Assembly: GCA_018003515.1 (NCBI GenBank)
Contig: JAGNDO010000015.1
Span: forward strand, 37,773 to 96,964
Direction of reading: 5' to 3'
DNA from: Caldilineaceae bacterium
GTDB lineage: Bacteria; Chloroflexota; Anaerolineae; Caldilineales; Caldilineaceae
DNA length: 59,192 nucleotides
Every line of letters starts with the position of its first letter. The first letter of the stretch is position 1. The translations under genes and the position numbers were made by a program. Shown piece after piece: positions 9,649 to 19,488 of this stretch. The notes beneath the pieces were generated by a model. The model was not told the origin of the DNA. It did no database searches and saw only the letters and a program-made list of their open reading frames with translations.

Positions 9649-10095
9649 ATGAAGACATCTGAATGGGAGGCAAGTGTCCCAGAGGCAATCAAGCAGGATG
9701 TTTTGTGGAAGACCACGGCCTATCGCCGTGGTCTATTTGCCGCCGATATTGGCTGGCAGGACGTAGAAAAACTATTCAAGGATGGTCGAACTCGATCATT
9801 GGCAGATCAACTCTATCGCTCTCTCGGTTCCATCAGTGCCAACATTACCGAAGGCTATAGTCGCAATTCTGGACGAGATCGGGCGCGATTTTTCGAATAT
9901 GCTCTTGGTTCAGCCAGAGAAGCCAGAGACTGGTACTATAAAGCTCGGCACGTTCTGGGTGATGCCGTTATCAAGCATCGCATTAATTTATTGACCGAGA
10001 TCGTCAAACTCTTGACCGTCACCGTCCAATCGGAGCGCAATCGTTCGCTCAAAGAAGAACCAATCGAGTACGAAACGGCCATCGATCCACAATAA
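9649..10095 (+). CDS. Four-helix-bundle protein (23S rRNA intervening-sequence type)
   Basis: A 148-residue all-helical protein with the family signature LADQLYRSLGSISANITEGY followed by DRARFFEYALGSAREARDWYYKA. Such proteins form pentameric four-helix bundles; they occur in 23S rRNA intervening sequences, beside diversity-generating retroelements and as solitary chromosomal genes. Their role is unclear, with nucleic acid binding proposed. The gene lies between purK and purF and is bracketed by inverted repeats at 9560-9589 and 10094-10122; its TAA stop is created by the right arm. A candidate RBS (GGGAG) lies about 14 bases before the ATG. Confidence 0.88.
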   Translation: MKTSEWEASVPEAIKQDVLWKTTAYRRGLFAADIGWQDVEKLFKDGRTRSLADQLYRSLGSISANITEGYSRNSGRDRARFFEYALGSAREARDWYYKARHVLGDAVIKHRINLLTEIVKLLTVTVQSERNRSLKEEPIEYETAIDPQ

Positions 10096-10122
10096 TACTC
10101 GATACACGATACTCGATATCTT
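10094..10122. repeat. Right arm of ATCGAGTATCG inverted repeat
   Basis: AATACTCGATACACGATACT and following bases, the reverse complement of the arm at 9560-9589. It supplies the stop codon of the four-helix-bundle gene. Confidence 0.85.
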
Positions 10123-10141
10123 CAAGAAAAAGGATCCATCC

Positions 10142-11600
<1,459 letters not shown>

Positions 11601-11602
<2 letters not shown>

Positions 11603-11705
11603 GATAGAGGGTAGAGATAGAGATAGAGGGATGTGCCAAGCAGATCCTCTATCTCTATCTCTACCCTCTATCTCTGCACTCTACCCTCTACACTCTATCT
11701 TCTCT
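11601..11705. repeat. Intergenic palindrome, GATAGAGG type
   Basis: The left arm is GAGATAGAGGGTAGAGATAG-like and the right arm TATCTCTACCCTCTATCTCT-like, with a short spacer. It fills the purF-purD gap and would form a long hairpin in the polycistronic mRNA. Confidence 0.85.
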
Positions 11706-11721
11706 TAAGGAGCATCACACC

Positions 11722-12987
11722 ATGAACATTCTCATCATCGGCAATGGCGGGCGGGAGCATGTGCTGGCTTGGAAGTTGAGCCAGTCGGCGGAGGTTGAAG
11801 CGATCTTTGTGGCGCCGGGCAATGGGGGGACGGGCGATGTGCCCAAATGCCTCAACGTGGATCTGCACATGGACCAGTTTGGGGCCTTGCGCACCTTTGC
11901 CGCGGTCCACGATGTACATCTGACCGTGGTCGGGCCGGAATCCCCCTTGGTGGCCGGGATCAGCGAGGCGTTTCAGGAGATGGATCTGGCCATCTTCGGC
12001 CCCAGCAAGGTGGCGGCCCAGTTGGAGGGGTCCAAGGCTTTTTCCAAAGAGTTTATGCTGCGCCACGGCATCCCTACGGGCCAGGCGGAGATTTTCGACG
12101 ACTTTGACGATGCCATGCGGGCCATGCGCATGCTGGATCTGCCGCCGGTGATCAAGGCCAGCGGGTTGGCCGGGGGCAAGGGGGTGATCCTGCCCCGATC
12201 CATGGAGGGGGCGGCGGAGGCCGTGCAGGCCATGCTGCTGGATGGGCGTTTTGGGGCGGCCGGCGAGATTGTGCTGATCGAGGAGCGCATGGAGGGACCG
12301 GAACTCTCGGTGCTGGCCTTCTGCGACGGCAAGGATTTCCGCATGATGCCCGCGGCCCAGGACCACAAGCGGCTGTTGGACCGGGGCCAGGGTCCCAACA
12401 CCGGGGGCATGGGCGCGTTTGCCCCCTCGCCCCTGGCCACGGCGGAGCTGATGCGGGAGGTGGCCGAGACCATCATCCAGCCCACCCTGGACGGCATCGC
12501 GGCCGAAGGTGCGCCCTATGTGGGGGTTCTCTATGTGGGGCTGATGTTGACCGAAGATGGCCCCAAGGTGCTGGAATACAACTGCCGCTTTGGCGACCCG
12601 GAGGCCCAGGCCATCCTGCCCCTGTTGCGCAGCGACTTGGCCGAGATCCTGCTGGCCTGCGTGGAGGGACGGCTGGCCGAGATGGCGATCCAGTGGCATC
12701 CGGGCGCGGCGGCCACGGTGGTGATGGCCGCACCGGGCTATCCTGAGAAGTCACCCAGGGGCGTGGCCATCACCGGGATCGAAGAGGCCGAGGCCGAGGG
12801 TTGCACGGTCTTCCACGCCGGCACCAAGATCAGCGAGGATGGCCGGCTGGTCACCAACGGGGGCCGGGTTCTGGCCGTCAGCGCGGTGGGCGACACTTTG
12901 GACGACGCCATCGAGGCCGCTTACGTGGGCGTCAGCCGGGTCCACTTCAACGAGGCCCAGTTCCGCACGGATATTGGGCGGAAATAA
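11722..12987 (+). CDS. purD: Phosphoribosylamine-glycine ligase
   Basis: GAR synthetase, an ATP-grasp ligase (phosphoribosylamine + Gly + ATP). It has 421 residues with N-terminal IIGNGGREHVLAWKL, the ATP-grasp loop IKASGLAGGKGV, MPAAQDHKRLLDRGQGPNTG, and EYNCRFGDPEAQ with metal-binding residues. Start ATG 11722 has TTAAGGAGCATCACACC upstream, a strong binding site. Length and motifs are typical. Confidence 0.96.
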   Translation: MNILIIGNGGREHVLAWKLSQSAEVEAIFVAPGNGGTGDVPKCLNVDLHMDQFGALRTFAAVHDVHLTVVGPESPLVAGISEAFQEMDLAIFGPSKVAAQLEGSKAFSKEFMLRHGIPTGQAEIFDDFDDAMRAMRMLDLPPVIKASGLAGGKGVILPRSMEGAAEAVQAMLLDGRFGAAGEIVLIEERMEGPELSVLAFCDGKDFRMMPAAQDHKRLLDRGQGPNTGGMGAFAPSPLATAELMREVAETIIQPTLDGIAAEGAPYVGVLYVGLMLTEDGPKVLEYNCRFGDPEAQAILPLLRSDLAEILLACVEGRLAEMAIQWHPGAAATVVMAAPGYPEKSPRGVAITGIEEAEAEGCTVFHAGTKISEDGRLVTNGGRVLAVSAVGDTLDDAIEAAYVGVSRVHFNEAQFRTDIGRK

Positions 12988-12993
12988 GGGAAA

Positions 12994-13047
12994 ATCGAGT
13001 ATCGAGTATCGAGTATCGGGCCGATGCTCGATACTCGATACTCGATG
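12994..13047. repeat. Intergenic palindrome, ATCGAGT type
   Basis: Three ATCGAGT decamers are followed by the reverse complement with a spacer of only a few bases. It lies in the purD-purM gap and stops just short of the purM RBS (TGGAGA). Confidence 0.85.
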
Positions 13048-13065
13048 AGAATCCTGGAGAAACCT

Positions 13066-14073
13066 ATGACAACCTATCGCGACGCCGGGGTGGATATTGA
13101 GGCGGCGACCCGCACGGTGGATCTGATGAAGGCGGCGGTGCGGGGAACCTACACGGACGCAGTGCTGACCGACGTGGGCAGCTTTGGCGGGCTGTTCGCC
13201 CTGAACAACCTGCCGGATCGCCCGGTGCTGGTGGCGTCCACGGACGGGGTGGGGACCAAGGTGAAGCTGGCCGCCCAGGCCGGGCGCTGGGAAAGCATCG
13301 GCCACGATATTGTCAACCACTGCGTCAACGACATTTTGGTGCAGGGGGCGCGGCCCCTCTTCTTTTTGGACTATATCGCGGCCAGCAAGTTGGAGCCGGA
13401 GCAGATTGCGGCCACGGTGACGGGCATGGCCGCGGCGTGCCGGGCCGTGGGCTGCGCACTCTTGGGCGGGGAGACGGCAGAGATGCCGGGGGTCTACGCG
13501 CCCGGGGCCTTTGACGTGGCCGGGACCATCGTCGGGCTGGTGGATCGGGCCGCCATCCTGCCCCGCATGGACGAGATGGCGGCGGGGGACGTGCTGATCG
13601 GCTTGCCCAGCTCCGGTCCTCACACCAACGGCTATTCGTTGATCCGCAAGTTGATTGACGGGCTGAACTTGGACACGTCCGTGCCCGGCTCGGCTGTCAC
13701 CCTGGGGGATGCGCTGCTCGCTCCCCACCGCTGTTATGTGCCCGAAATGGACTGTCTGCGGGCTGCCGGGTTGACGCCCAAGGGATTGGCCCACATCACC
13801 GGCGGGGGATTTTTGGACAACATTCCGCGCATTTTGCCGGACCATTTGGGGGCGAAGATCGACCGGGCAAGCTGGACCGTGCCGCCTCTCTTCCGGCTGT
13901 TAGTGGAATTAGGGGATCTGGCCCCGCCTGAGGCGTATCGGGTTTTCAACATGGGCATGGGGATGGTGCTTGTGGTGGACGCGCGACAGGCGGAAGATGT
14001 GTTGGGGCTTTTGGCTGGGGCGAGGGTGATTGGGGAATTGATCCCGGCGGGTGAGGAACGGGTTAAACTCTAA
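13066..14073 (+). CDS. purM: Phosphoribosylformylglycinamidine cyclo-ligase
   Basis: AIR synthetase: FGAM + ATP to AIR. It has 335 residues from ATG 13066, preferred because CTGGAGA lies 7 bases upstream; an in-frame ATG at 13024 is inside the palindrome. Motifs: DVGSFGGLF, VASTDGVGTKVKLA, NHCVNDILVQGARPLFFLDY, LGGETAEMPGVY, GLPSSGPHTNGYSLIRK and HITGGGFLDNIPR. It belongs to the same superfamily as PurL. Confidence 0.96.
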   Translation: MTTYRDAGVDIEAATRTVDLMKAAVRGTYTDAVLTDVGSFGGLFALNNLPDRPVLVASTDGVGTKVKLAAQAGRWESIGHDIVNHCVNDILVQGARPLFFLDYIAASKLEPEQIAATVTGMAAACRAVGCALLGGETAEMPGVYAPGAFDVAGTIVGLVDRAAILPRMDEMAAGDVLIGLPSSGPHTNGYSLIRKLIDGLNLDTSVPGSAVTLGDALLAPHRCYVPEMDCLRAAGLTPKGLAHITGGGFLDNIPRILPDHLGAKIDRASWTVPPLFRLLVELGDLAPPEAYRVFNMGMGMVLVVDARQAEDVLGLLAGARVIGELIPAGEERVKL

Positions 14074-14074
14074 A

Positions 14075-14117
14075 AGCAAAGGCAAAAGGCAAAGTGCAAA
14101 AGGCAAAAGGCAAAAGG
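14075..14117. repeat. GGCAAAA heptamer repeats
   Basis: Direct copies of GGCAAAA/AGCAAAG occupy the purM-purN gap and the first codons of purN. The same unit occurs on the opposite strand at 25942-25988. Confidence 0.8.
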
Positions 14118-14714
14118 GGTGTGGGGCGACTGGTGGTGTTGATTTCGGGTAGCGGGAGTAATTTACAGGCTATCATCGATGCGATTGGGGCCGGGACATT
14201 GCAGGCCGAGATTGGGGCGGTGATCTCGAATCGGAGCGACGCCTTTGGCCTGGAGCGGGCTAGGGCGGCGGGGATCCCGGCCCATGTGCATGGGCTGAAG
14301 CCCTATCGGGATGCGGGGCGGGACCGGGTTGAGTATGATGCGGATTTGGCGACCCTGGTGGCTGAATCCAACCCAGACTGGGTGGTTTTGGCCGGATGGA
14401 TGTTGATCCTGAGTGATGCATTCATTCAACATTTTCCCAACCACATTATTAACCTACATCCAGCCCTGCCCGGCACTTTCCCTGGAGCCCACGCCATTGA
14501 AGATGCCTTCGCTGCCTTCCAGCGGGGGGAGATCGCCCACACGGGGATCATGGTGCATTTGGTACCCGACGAGCGGGTGGACGAGGGGCCGGTGCTGGCC
14601 ACGGCCACGGTCCCCATCCTGCCCGCGGACACCCTGGACGACCTGGCCCAGCGCATCCACACCGCCGAACACCGCCTCCTGGTCGAAACTCTGCGCCAGA
14701 TCACAAGCGATTGA
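14094..14714 (+). CDS. purN: Phosphoribosylglycinamide formyltransferase
   Basis: GAR transformylase using 10-formyl-THF, 206 residues. Motifs: VVLISGSGSNLQAIIDAI, the catalytic Asn and His in INLHPALPG, FPGAHAIEDAF, and the catalytic Asp in DERVDEGPV. The start is uncertain. GTG 14094 makes the first ~9 residues (QKAKGKRG) from GGCAAAA heptamers, while GTG 14121 starts just before VGRLVVLISG with AAAAGGGG close upstream. No ATG is available. It is the last gene of the plus-strand purine operon. Confidence 0.92.
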   Translation: MQKAKGKRGVGRLVVLISGSGSNLQAIIDAIGAGTLQAEIGAVISNRSDAFGLERARAAGIPAHVHGLKPYRDAGRDRVEYDADLATLVAESNPDWVVLAGWMLILSDAFIQHFPNHIINLHPALPGTFPGAHAIEDAFAAFQRGEIAHTGIMVHLVPDERVDEGPVLATATVPILPADTLDDLAQRIHTAEHRLLVETLRQITSD

Positions 14715-14716
14715 TC

Positions 14717-14800
14717 TTAACCACATAGAACACAAAGAGCACAAAGAAAGGGGCAAAAAAAATGCCTTTTCTTTGTGCTCTTTGTGTTCTATGTGGCTAA
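14717..14800. terminator. Palindromic bidirectional terminator-like hairpin
   Basis: TTAACCACATAGAACACAAA and following bases pair with a near-exact reverse complement ending GTTCTATGTGGCTAA; the arms are over 30 bases. It separates purN from the convergent gene at 14808, so it probably ends both transcripts, although there is no clean T-tract. Confidence 0.7.
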
Positions 14801-14807
14801 GAAAACC

Positions 14808-15737
14808 CTACCAAGTGGCGTGTTGGACGTTGCCCCAGTCGCCGATTTTGGCGTAGACGATGCCGCCGACGAAGCCTTGGCAGCGATAGCCGTTGACATC
14901 AAATTCGTTGGTCAGGGGAATGGCCAGGCCGTGTTCTCTGGCATAGCGGGAGAAGGCGGCTTCCGGGTTGTAGTTGATCCCCACCGTGTCCCAGGCGGCC
15001 TGGCGGATGCCAGAGACGCCTTCCGGGTAGACCTTGGGCGGATCTGCGGGCACGTCCGGGGTTTCCAGAATGGCGCTGGCTCCGCTGACCACCGCGCCCA
15101 CCCCGGCGCTGATGGCCGCCTGCGCACTCCCCACGGCGGCGGTCACCGCCGCGGTCACCTGCGCCAGGGAGCTCGTTGCGCCAACTACCTGGGATCGAGG
15201 CACGGCTTGCCAGACCACGAAGAAGGAGACATGCATGCTCACAGGCATCCCCAGGCCAGTGACAATCTCCGAAGCCCCCTTCACCTTCATCGACCAAGGG
15301 CCGGATTTGCCCTGATCCGGGTAGTAATTGGCCCCCGGGCTGAGGACCACATTGCCCCAGCCGGAGCGCTCTTTGGTTTTTACATTCACATAGCCGTCAT
15401 AGCGGGGATCTTCCAACTTGCCCAGACCGTCGGACCAATAGACGATGGGCGCTTCCACCACATGCTTGCCGTCGGCAGCTTCCACCCGGCTGAACAGGTG
15501 ATGGTCGGCCCCGGCGTCATCGAAATAGTCCGGGGCGCTAAAGGCTCGCAGATAGGTGTCCCTGGCCCATTGCTGCACCGCGCCGGGATCGGACTTGCCC
15601 GGCTCCCAGGAACCATCACGAGTGGTGAAAATGTCCTTGACCACGTAGACGGTCTCGTCATTCCCCAACAGATCGGGGCGGTCGGCAAAACTGACAATTT
15701 TGACATTGAACTTGTCGATCCAATCACCTTTGCGCAT
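14808..15737 (-). CDS. Conserved protein of unknown function
   Basis: A 309-residue protein starting at 15737, where AAAGGAGAGAAACCC precedes the ATG. I do not recognise its family with confidence. The N-terminal ~190 residues are soluble and Asp/Trp-rich. A central Ala/Val/Ser-rich stretch at about 205-245 (SLAQVTAAVTAAVGSAQAAI) looks like a flexible linker. The C-terminal ~65 residues (YAREHGLAIPLTNEF ... GDWGNVQHATW) resemble a small tail module seen in Chloroflexota proteins with peptidoglycan or peptidase domains (recollection). No signal peptide is visible. It converges on purN and is alone on its strand. Confidence 0.7.
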   Translation of the reverse strand: MRKGDWIDKFNVKIVSFADRPDLLGNDETVYVVKDIFTTRDGSWEPGKSDPGAVQQWARDTYLRAFSAPDYFDDAGADHHLFSRVEAADGKHVVEAPIVYWSDGLGKLEDPRYDGYVNVKTKERSGWGNVVLSPGANYYPDQGKSGPWSMKVKGASEIVTGLGMPVSMHVSFFVVWQAVPRSQVVGATSSLAQVTAAVTAAVGSAQAAISAGVGAVVSGASAILETPDVPADPPKVYPEGVSGIRQAAWDTVGINYNPEAAFSRYAREHGLAIPLTNEFDVNGYRCQGFVGGIVYAKIGDWGNVQHATW

Positions 15738-15957
15738 GGGTTTCTCTCCTTTAGTAGATGTCTCTTTGGAATTTTGGCTGTGAGGTGGGGCGTGATGCGT
15801 GAATTGTCGAGCAGAGTGTGGGCCTATTGTAGCACGGACGTAAAAAGGATTCAACGCCGCAAAAAGTGGTCAGATCCGGGCCGTTTGACGGCGGGACCGA
15901 CGGCAGCTATAATCCAGCCCACCCCACCCCCATCATCCCCACTCAGCGGAGATTTAC

Positions 15958-18390
15958 ATGGAAATCGATCTGGAACTGTACCGGCGCGAGGTGCGTACGT
16001 CGGAATCGCCCCGCATTCGTCTCTCGGCTATCGACATTGCGCCGGACCGACCCTTGCGTACCCTGGTTTTTGTGCATGGATTTGGCGGGCAGGCCGTGCA
16101 ATGGCGGCATCAACTCACCCACTTCGCCCTGGCCAACCGGGTGGTGGCCCTGGATCTGCGCGGGCATGGACACTCGGACCGGCCCGTGGGCCGCTACAGC
16201 ATGGACGAGATCCAGGCGGATCTGCTCAAAGCACTGGACATTTTGGGCATTCGGGATCCCTGCGTGCTGTTGGGCCATTCTTTTGGCGGCGCGGTGGTCG
16301 CCCAATTTGCAGCCGAGCATCCCGAACGGGTGGAGCGGCTGGTGTTGATTGCGTCCGCCGGGGAGTTTCGCCTTAGCCCGGCCCTGCGCTTTGGCCTCAA
16401 CTTACCCCTCAACGTGCTGCGCCTGGCGCAACCCTTTGCCAAAAGCTGGCTGCACGCCCCGTTTCATGTCCTCAAAGCCTGGTATGCGAACAATTTGTCC
16501 CAATGGAATGGGTGGAGCCTCTTCCGGGACTTGACCATGCCCGTCCTGGTGATCCGCGGCCACTGGGACTTTCTGTTCGAGAAACCCATGTTTGAGGAGG
16601 TGGCCAGGGCGATTCCAGGGGCCGAGGATGTGGATGTGGGCACCTCCGGCCACATGGTGATGTTGGAACGGCGGGACGCGGTCAACCGGGCGCTGGACCG
16701 CTTTTTGTCCGGCGAGACGACCCGCACCTGGCGGCAGCAGGCGGGCGGCGGGACCAAGCAGAGCCGGGCCACCCTGCGCCAGGAGCGACCCTGGCTAGCC
16801 AACTATGAGCAGTCCGTACCCTATACCGTGGCCGTGCCGCAGATTCCCGTCCATCGGCTGTTGCGCTCCGCGGTGCGCCGTTTCCCCAACCGGGTGGCCC
16901 TGCTGGCCGGGGACCAGCGCATGACCTATGGCCAGTTGAACAAGGCGGTCAACCGCTGGGCCAACGCCCTGTTGGGCCTGGGCTTGCAGCCGGGAGATCG
17001 GGTGGCCCTGATGTTGCCCAACTCCCCAGAGGCGGTGATCGCCTACTTTGGCACATTGAAGGCCGGGGGCGTGGTCGCCTTTGCCCCGCCGGAGGTGACG
17101 CCGGATCTGCTGGCTCGACAACAAGCGGGCATCCAGGCCCATGTGGTGGTCACCGACGAGCGGGGGATGGGGATGTTGACCCAAATGCCCGCCCAGGTGA
17201 AGCTGGCCCACCTGGTCTTGATCGGGTCGGAACCGCCCACCACGGAAGGGCGGGCCGACTGGCGCTTCCACAACTTCGACGCCCTGCTCCACGCCGCAGC
17301 GGAAAGCTCGCCCGAAATCGAGGTGGACCCGACCGCCCTGGCCGTGATCCAATCCACCGGCGGCACCACGGGGCTGCCCAAAGGGGTCATGCTCACCCAC
17401 CGTAACTTGGTCGCCAACACCATGCAGATCCGCCACTGGATGCCCGAGGCCAAGGAGGGCAAGGAGGTCTTTCTGTGCGTGCTGGCCTTTGCCCACAGTT
17501 ATGGGCTAACCACCACCCTCAACGTGCCCATCGCCCTGGGGGCCACCCTAATCCTCAAGCCAGCCTTTGATCTGACCGATCTGTTGGAGACCATCAAAAG
17601 AGAACAGCCCACCATCTTCCCCGGCGTGCCGGCCATGTACATGGCCATCAACAGCTATCCGGGGGTGCGCAAATATGGCATCGACTCCATCAAGGCGTGC
17701 ATCAGCGGCTCTGCGCCCCTGCCTGTGGAGGTGCAGGAATCCTTCGAGAAGTTGACGAGGGGGCGACTGGTGGAGGGTTATGGCCTGACCGAAGCCAGCC
17801 CGGTGACCCACGCCAATCCCCTGGGCGGACTGCGCAAAGTGGGCAGCATCGGCATCCCCCTGCCCTCCACCGAGGCGTGTATTTTGGATTTGACAACCGG
17901 CAAAGTGGTGGCGGAAGCGGGGCAGATCGGCGAGTTGGCCGTGCGCGGACCCCAGGTGATGGCGGGCTATTGGCGAGACGCGGCGGCCACGGCCGAGGTG
18001 ATCAACCCGGAGGGGTGGCTGCGCACCGGAGACATGGCCCAGATGGACGAGGAAGGCTACTTCCGTCTCATTGCCCGGCGGGTGGACATGTGGTATCCCG
18101 ACAAAGAGATGGGGCCGCCCGCCTTCCCCAGGGACATCGAAGAAGTGCTATACGAAATCCCCCAGGTGCGGGAGGCGGCCGTGGTGGCCATCGCCAACCA
18201 GCCCATCGCCTTCATCTTCACCGGCAAGGACAGCACCACCAGCGACACAGTGATGGCCTATTGCAGACGCCGCCTGCCCCCAGAATTGGTCCCCCGCATG
18301 GTGATCTTCGTGGACGCGTTTCCGCGTAGCTTCATCGGCAAAATTTTGAGAAGAGAGTTGGCCCAGCGGTACGGGTCACGAGTGGAGTGA
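15958..18390 (+). CDS. Alpha/beta-hydrolase fused to acyl-CoA synthetase-like AMP ligase
   Basis: An 810-residue two-domain protein. Residues about 20-260 are an alpha/beta-hydrolase with nucleophile elbow GHSFGGA, an Asp in GHWDFLFEK and a His in SGHMVMLERR. Residues about 290-805 are an adenylating enzyme with the AMP loop STGGTTGLPKGVMLTHRN, EGYGLTEASPVTH, WLRTGDMAQMDEEGYF and the C-terminal catalytic Lys in RSFIGKILRREL. Ligase homologues activate fatty or aryl acids to acyl-CoA. The fused hydrolase could release the acid from an ester or thioester, giving a salvage enzyme, but the substrate is unknown. GGAGATTTAC precedes the ATG. It stands alone, with a terminator 27 bases downstream. 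Confidence 0.88.
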   Translation: MEIDLELYRREVRTSESPRIRLSAIDIAPDRPLRTLVFVHGFGGQAVQWRHQLTHFALANRVVALDLRGHGHSDRPVGRYSMDEIQADLLKALDILGIRDPCVLLGHSFGGAVVAQFAAEHPERVERLVLIASAGEFRLSPALRFGLNLPLNVLRLAQPFAKSWLHAPFHVLKAWYANNLSQWNGWSLFRDLTMPVLVIRGHWDFLFEKPMFEEVARAIPGAEDVDVGTSGHMVMLERRDAVNRALDRFLSGETTRTWRQQAGGGTKQSRATLRQERPWLANYEQSVPYTVAVPQIPVHRLLRSAVRRFPNRVALLAGDQRMTYGQLNKAVNRWANALLGLGLQPGDRVALMLPNSPEAVIAYFGTLKAGGVVAFAPPEVTPDLLARQQAGIQAHVVVTDERGMGMLTQMPAQVKLAHLVLIGSEPPTTEGRADWRFHNFDALLHAAAESSPEIEVDPTALAVIQSTGGTTGLPKGVMLTHRNLVANTMQIRHWMPEAKEGKEVFLCVLAFAHSYGLTTTLNVPIALGATLILKPAFDLTDLLETIKREQPTIFPGVPAMYMAINSYPGVRKYGIDSIKACISGSAPLPVEVQESFEKLTRGRLVEGYGLTEASPVTHANPLGGLRKVGSIGIPLPSTEACILDLTTGKVVAEAGQIGELAVRGPQVMAGYWRDAAATAEVINPEGWLRTGDMAQMDEEGYFRLIARRVDMWYPDKEMGPPAFPRDIEEVLYEIPQVREAAVVAIANQPIAFIFTGKDSTTSDTVMAYCRRRLPPELVPRMVIFVDAFPRSFIGKILRRELAQRYGSRVE

Positions 18391-18418
18391 GGCGGGGGGC
18401 GAATTGCGAGGGACGAAC

Positions 18419-18458
18419 AAAGGCGGGCGACCAATATCCTTGGTCGTCCGCCTTTTTG
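18419..18458. terminator. Rho-independent terminator between convergent genes
   Basis: AAAGGCGGGCGACCAA pairs with TTGGTCGTCCGCCTTT across a short loop and is followed by further T residues. It serves the ligase gene on the plus strand and probably the nuclease gene on the minus strand. Confidence 0.85.
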
Positions 18459-18477
18459 GAAATTTTGTTCATCTTCT

Positions 18478-19434
18478 TCAGGCGTCAGATGGCTCATCGA
18501 GCAACAGCGCGGTGACCTGTTCAAGCGTCAGGTCAAGCAAGTCAGCGATCACATCGGATGCGTACCCCTTGGCATACATGGCGCACACATTTGCTCGCCG
18601 CTCACGAATAGCACCTTGATTGATGCCTTGTTCGATACCTTGTTCGATACCTTGTGCGGTGCTTTGTTCAAGACGACGCTCAATCTCCGCCCGCTCTTCT
18701 GCCAATGCTGTGATCAACATAGTTCTTGCCTCCTCAACTGAACGAATGGATGTCTCAATGGTTGCGTAATCTTCCGAGGGCATCCGCCCGTATTCGCGTA
18801 ATTGATAAAACCAGTTCAAAAACAGAGCGCCGGCCTGCCGATTCTCTTCGCGTGCGAATAGACTTGGCAACTCTGCGGTCAGCATCTCAAGATCGTAATG
18901 AGCCTCGGTCAGGAAGAGGGCGGAGACAACATTGCGGATGCTCAACAACTGCTCTCGGCTGAACTCGTGCTCCACGATCTTGAAATACTCGAAATTCAAG
19001 GCATATCGGCCCAAGGATGGGGTGGCCTCGATCAGGTCCGCCACGTTGACTGGGGCGGTCCAGGGGCGATCCCCGTTATAGAGCATGATGGGGAAAACCG
19101 CTGGCAGCTTGCCTTTCTCTTTTTGGGCCGAGATGAAATCCATGTAGAAGTTGGTGATGTAATTCAACATGCGCACGGCCATCCAGGGGTCCACGGTGGA
19201 TTGGAACTCCAGCAGGACGTAGATGTAGACATCCCGCCCATGCAAGCGCACTCGATAGATCAGGTCGCTCTCGGTCTCCTTGTAATGGTCGGAGGTAAAC
19301 GACTTGTCCACCATCTCCATCTGCTCAAAATCCAGATCCTTGACCCAGGGTTCGGTGACAAAGGTCTGCATGAGCTGGCGGAAGATGGTCTTGTTGCTGA
19401 AGAGTCGCTTATAGCCGCTGTCGTGGATGTTCAT
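18478..19434 (-). CDS. Rpn-family PD-(D/E)XK nuclease / transposase-like protein
   Basis: A 318-residue member of the Rpn (recombination-promoting nuclease, formerly PD-(D/E)XK transposase) family. Seen: the N-terminal DSGYKRLFSN motif, the nuclease core ESDLIYRV ... YIYVLLEFQSTVD giving the D...ExQ active-site pattern, and a helical middle. The C-terminus holds degenerate EQGI(E/N)QG repeats typical of the family. Start at 19434 (MNIHDSGYKR) fits the family; a GTA-rich upstream extension is unlikely to be coding. Members are often solitary and may promote RecA-independent recombination. Confidence 0.85.
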   Translation of the reverse strand: MNIHDSGYKRLFSNKTIFRQLMQTFVTEPWVKDLDFEQMEMVDKSFTSDHYKETESDLIYRVRLHGRDVYIYVLLEFQSTVDPWMAVRMLNYITNFYMDFISAQKEKGKLPAVFPIMLYNGDRPWTAPVNVADLIEATPSLGRYALNFEYFKIVEHEFSREQLLSIRNVVSALFLTEAHYDLEMLTAELPSLFAREENRQAGALFLNWFYQLREYGRMPSEDYATIETSIRSVEEARTMLITALAEERAEIERRLEQSTAQGIEQGIEQGINQGAIRERRANVCAMYAKGYASDVIADLLDLTLEQVTALLLDEPSDA

Positions 19435-19488
19435 GATGAGGTAAGCATACAAGAAATTAGCGCAGGTGTCAATCGGAATTTCGGTCTT

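Noticed and set aside
9649-10095. Group I/II intron or 23S rRNA intervening sequence context for the four-helix-bundle gene
   Set aside because: No rRNA or intron sequence surrounds it; it is a solitary gene between purK and purF.
15735-15854. N-terminal extension of the 14808-15737 protein
   Set aside because: The internal ATG at 15737 has an excellent RBS, and the extension runs through the likely promoter region.
18478-19434. Classical insertion sequence around the Rpn gene
   Set aside because: No terminal inverted repeats or target duplications; Rpn proteins commonly occur alone.
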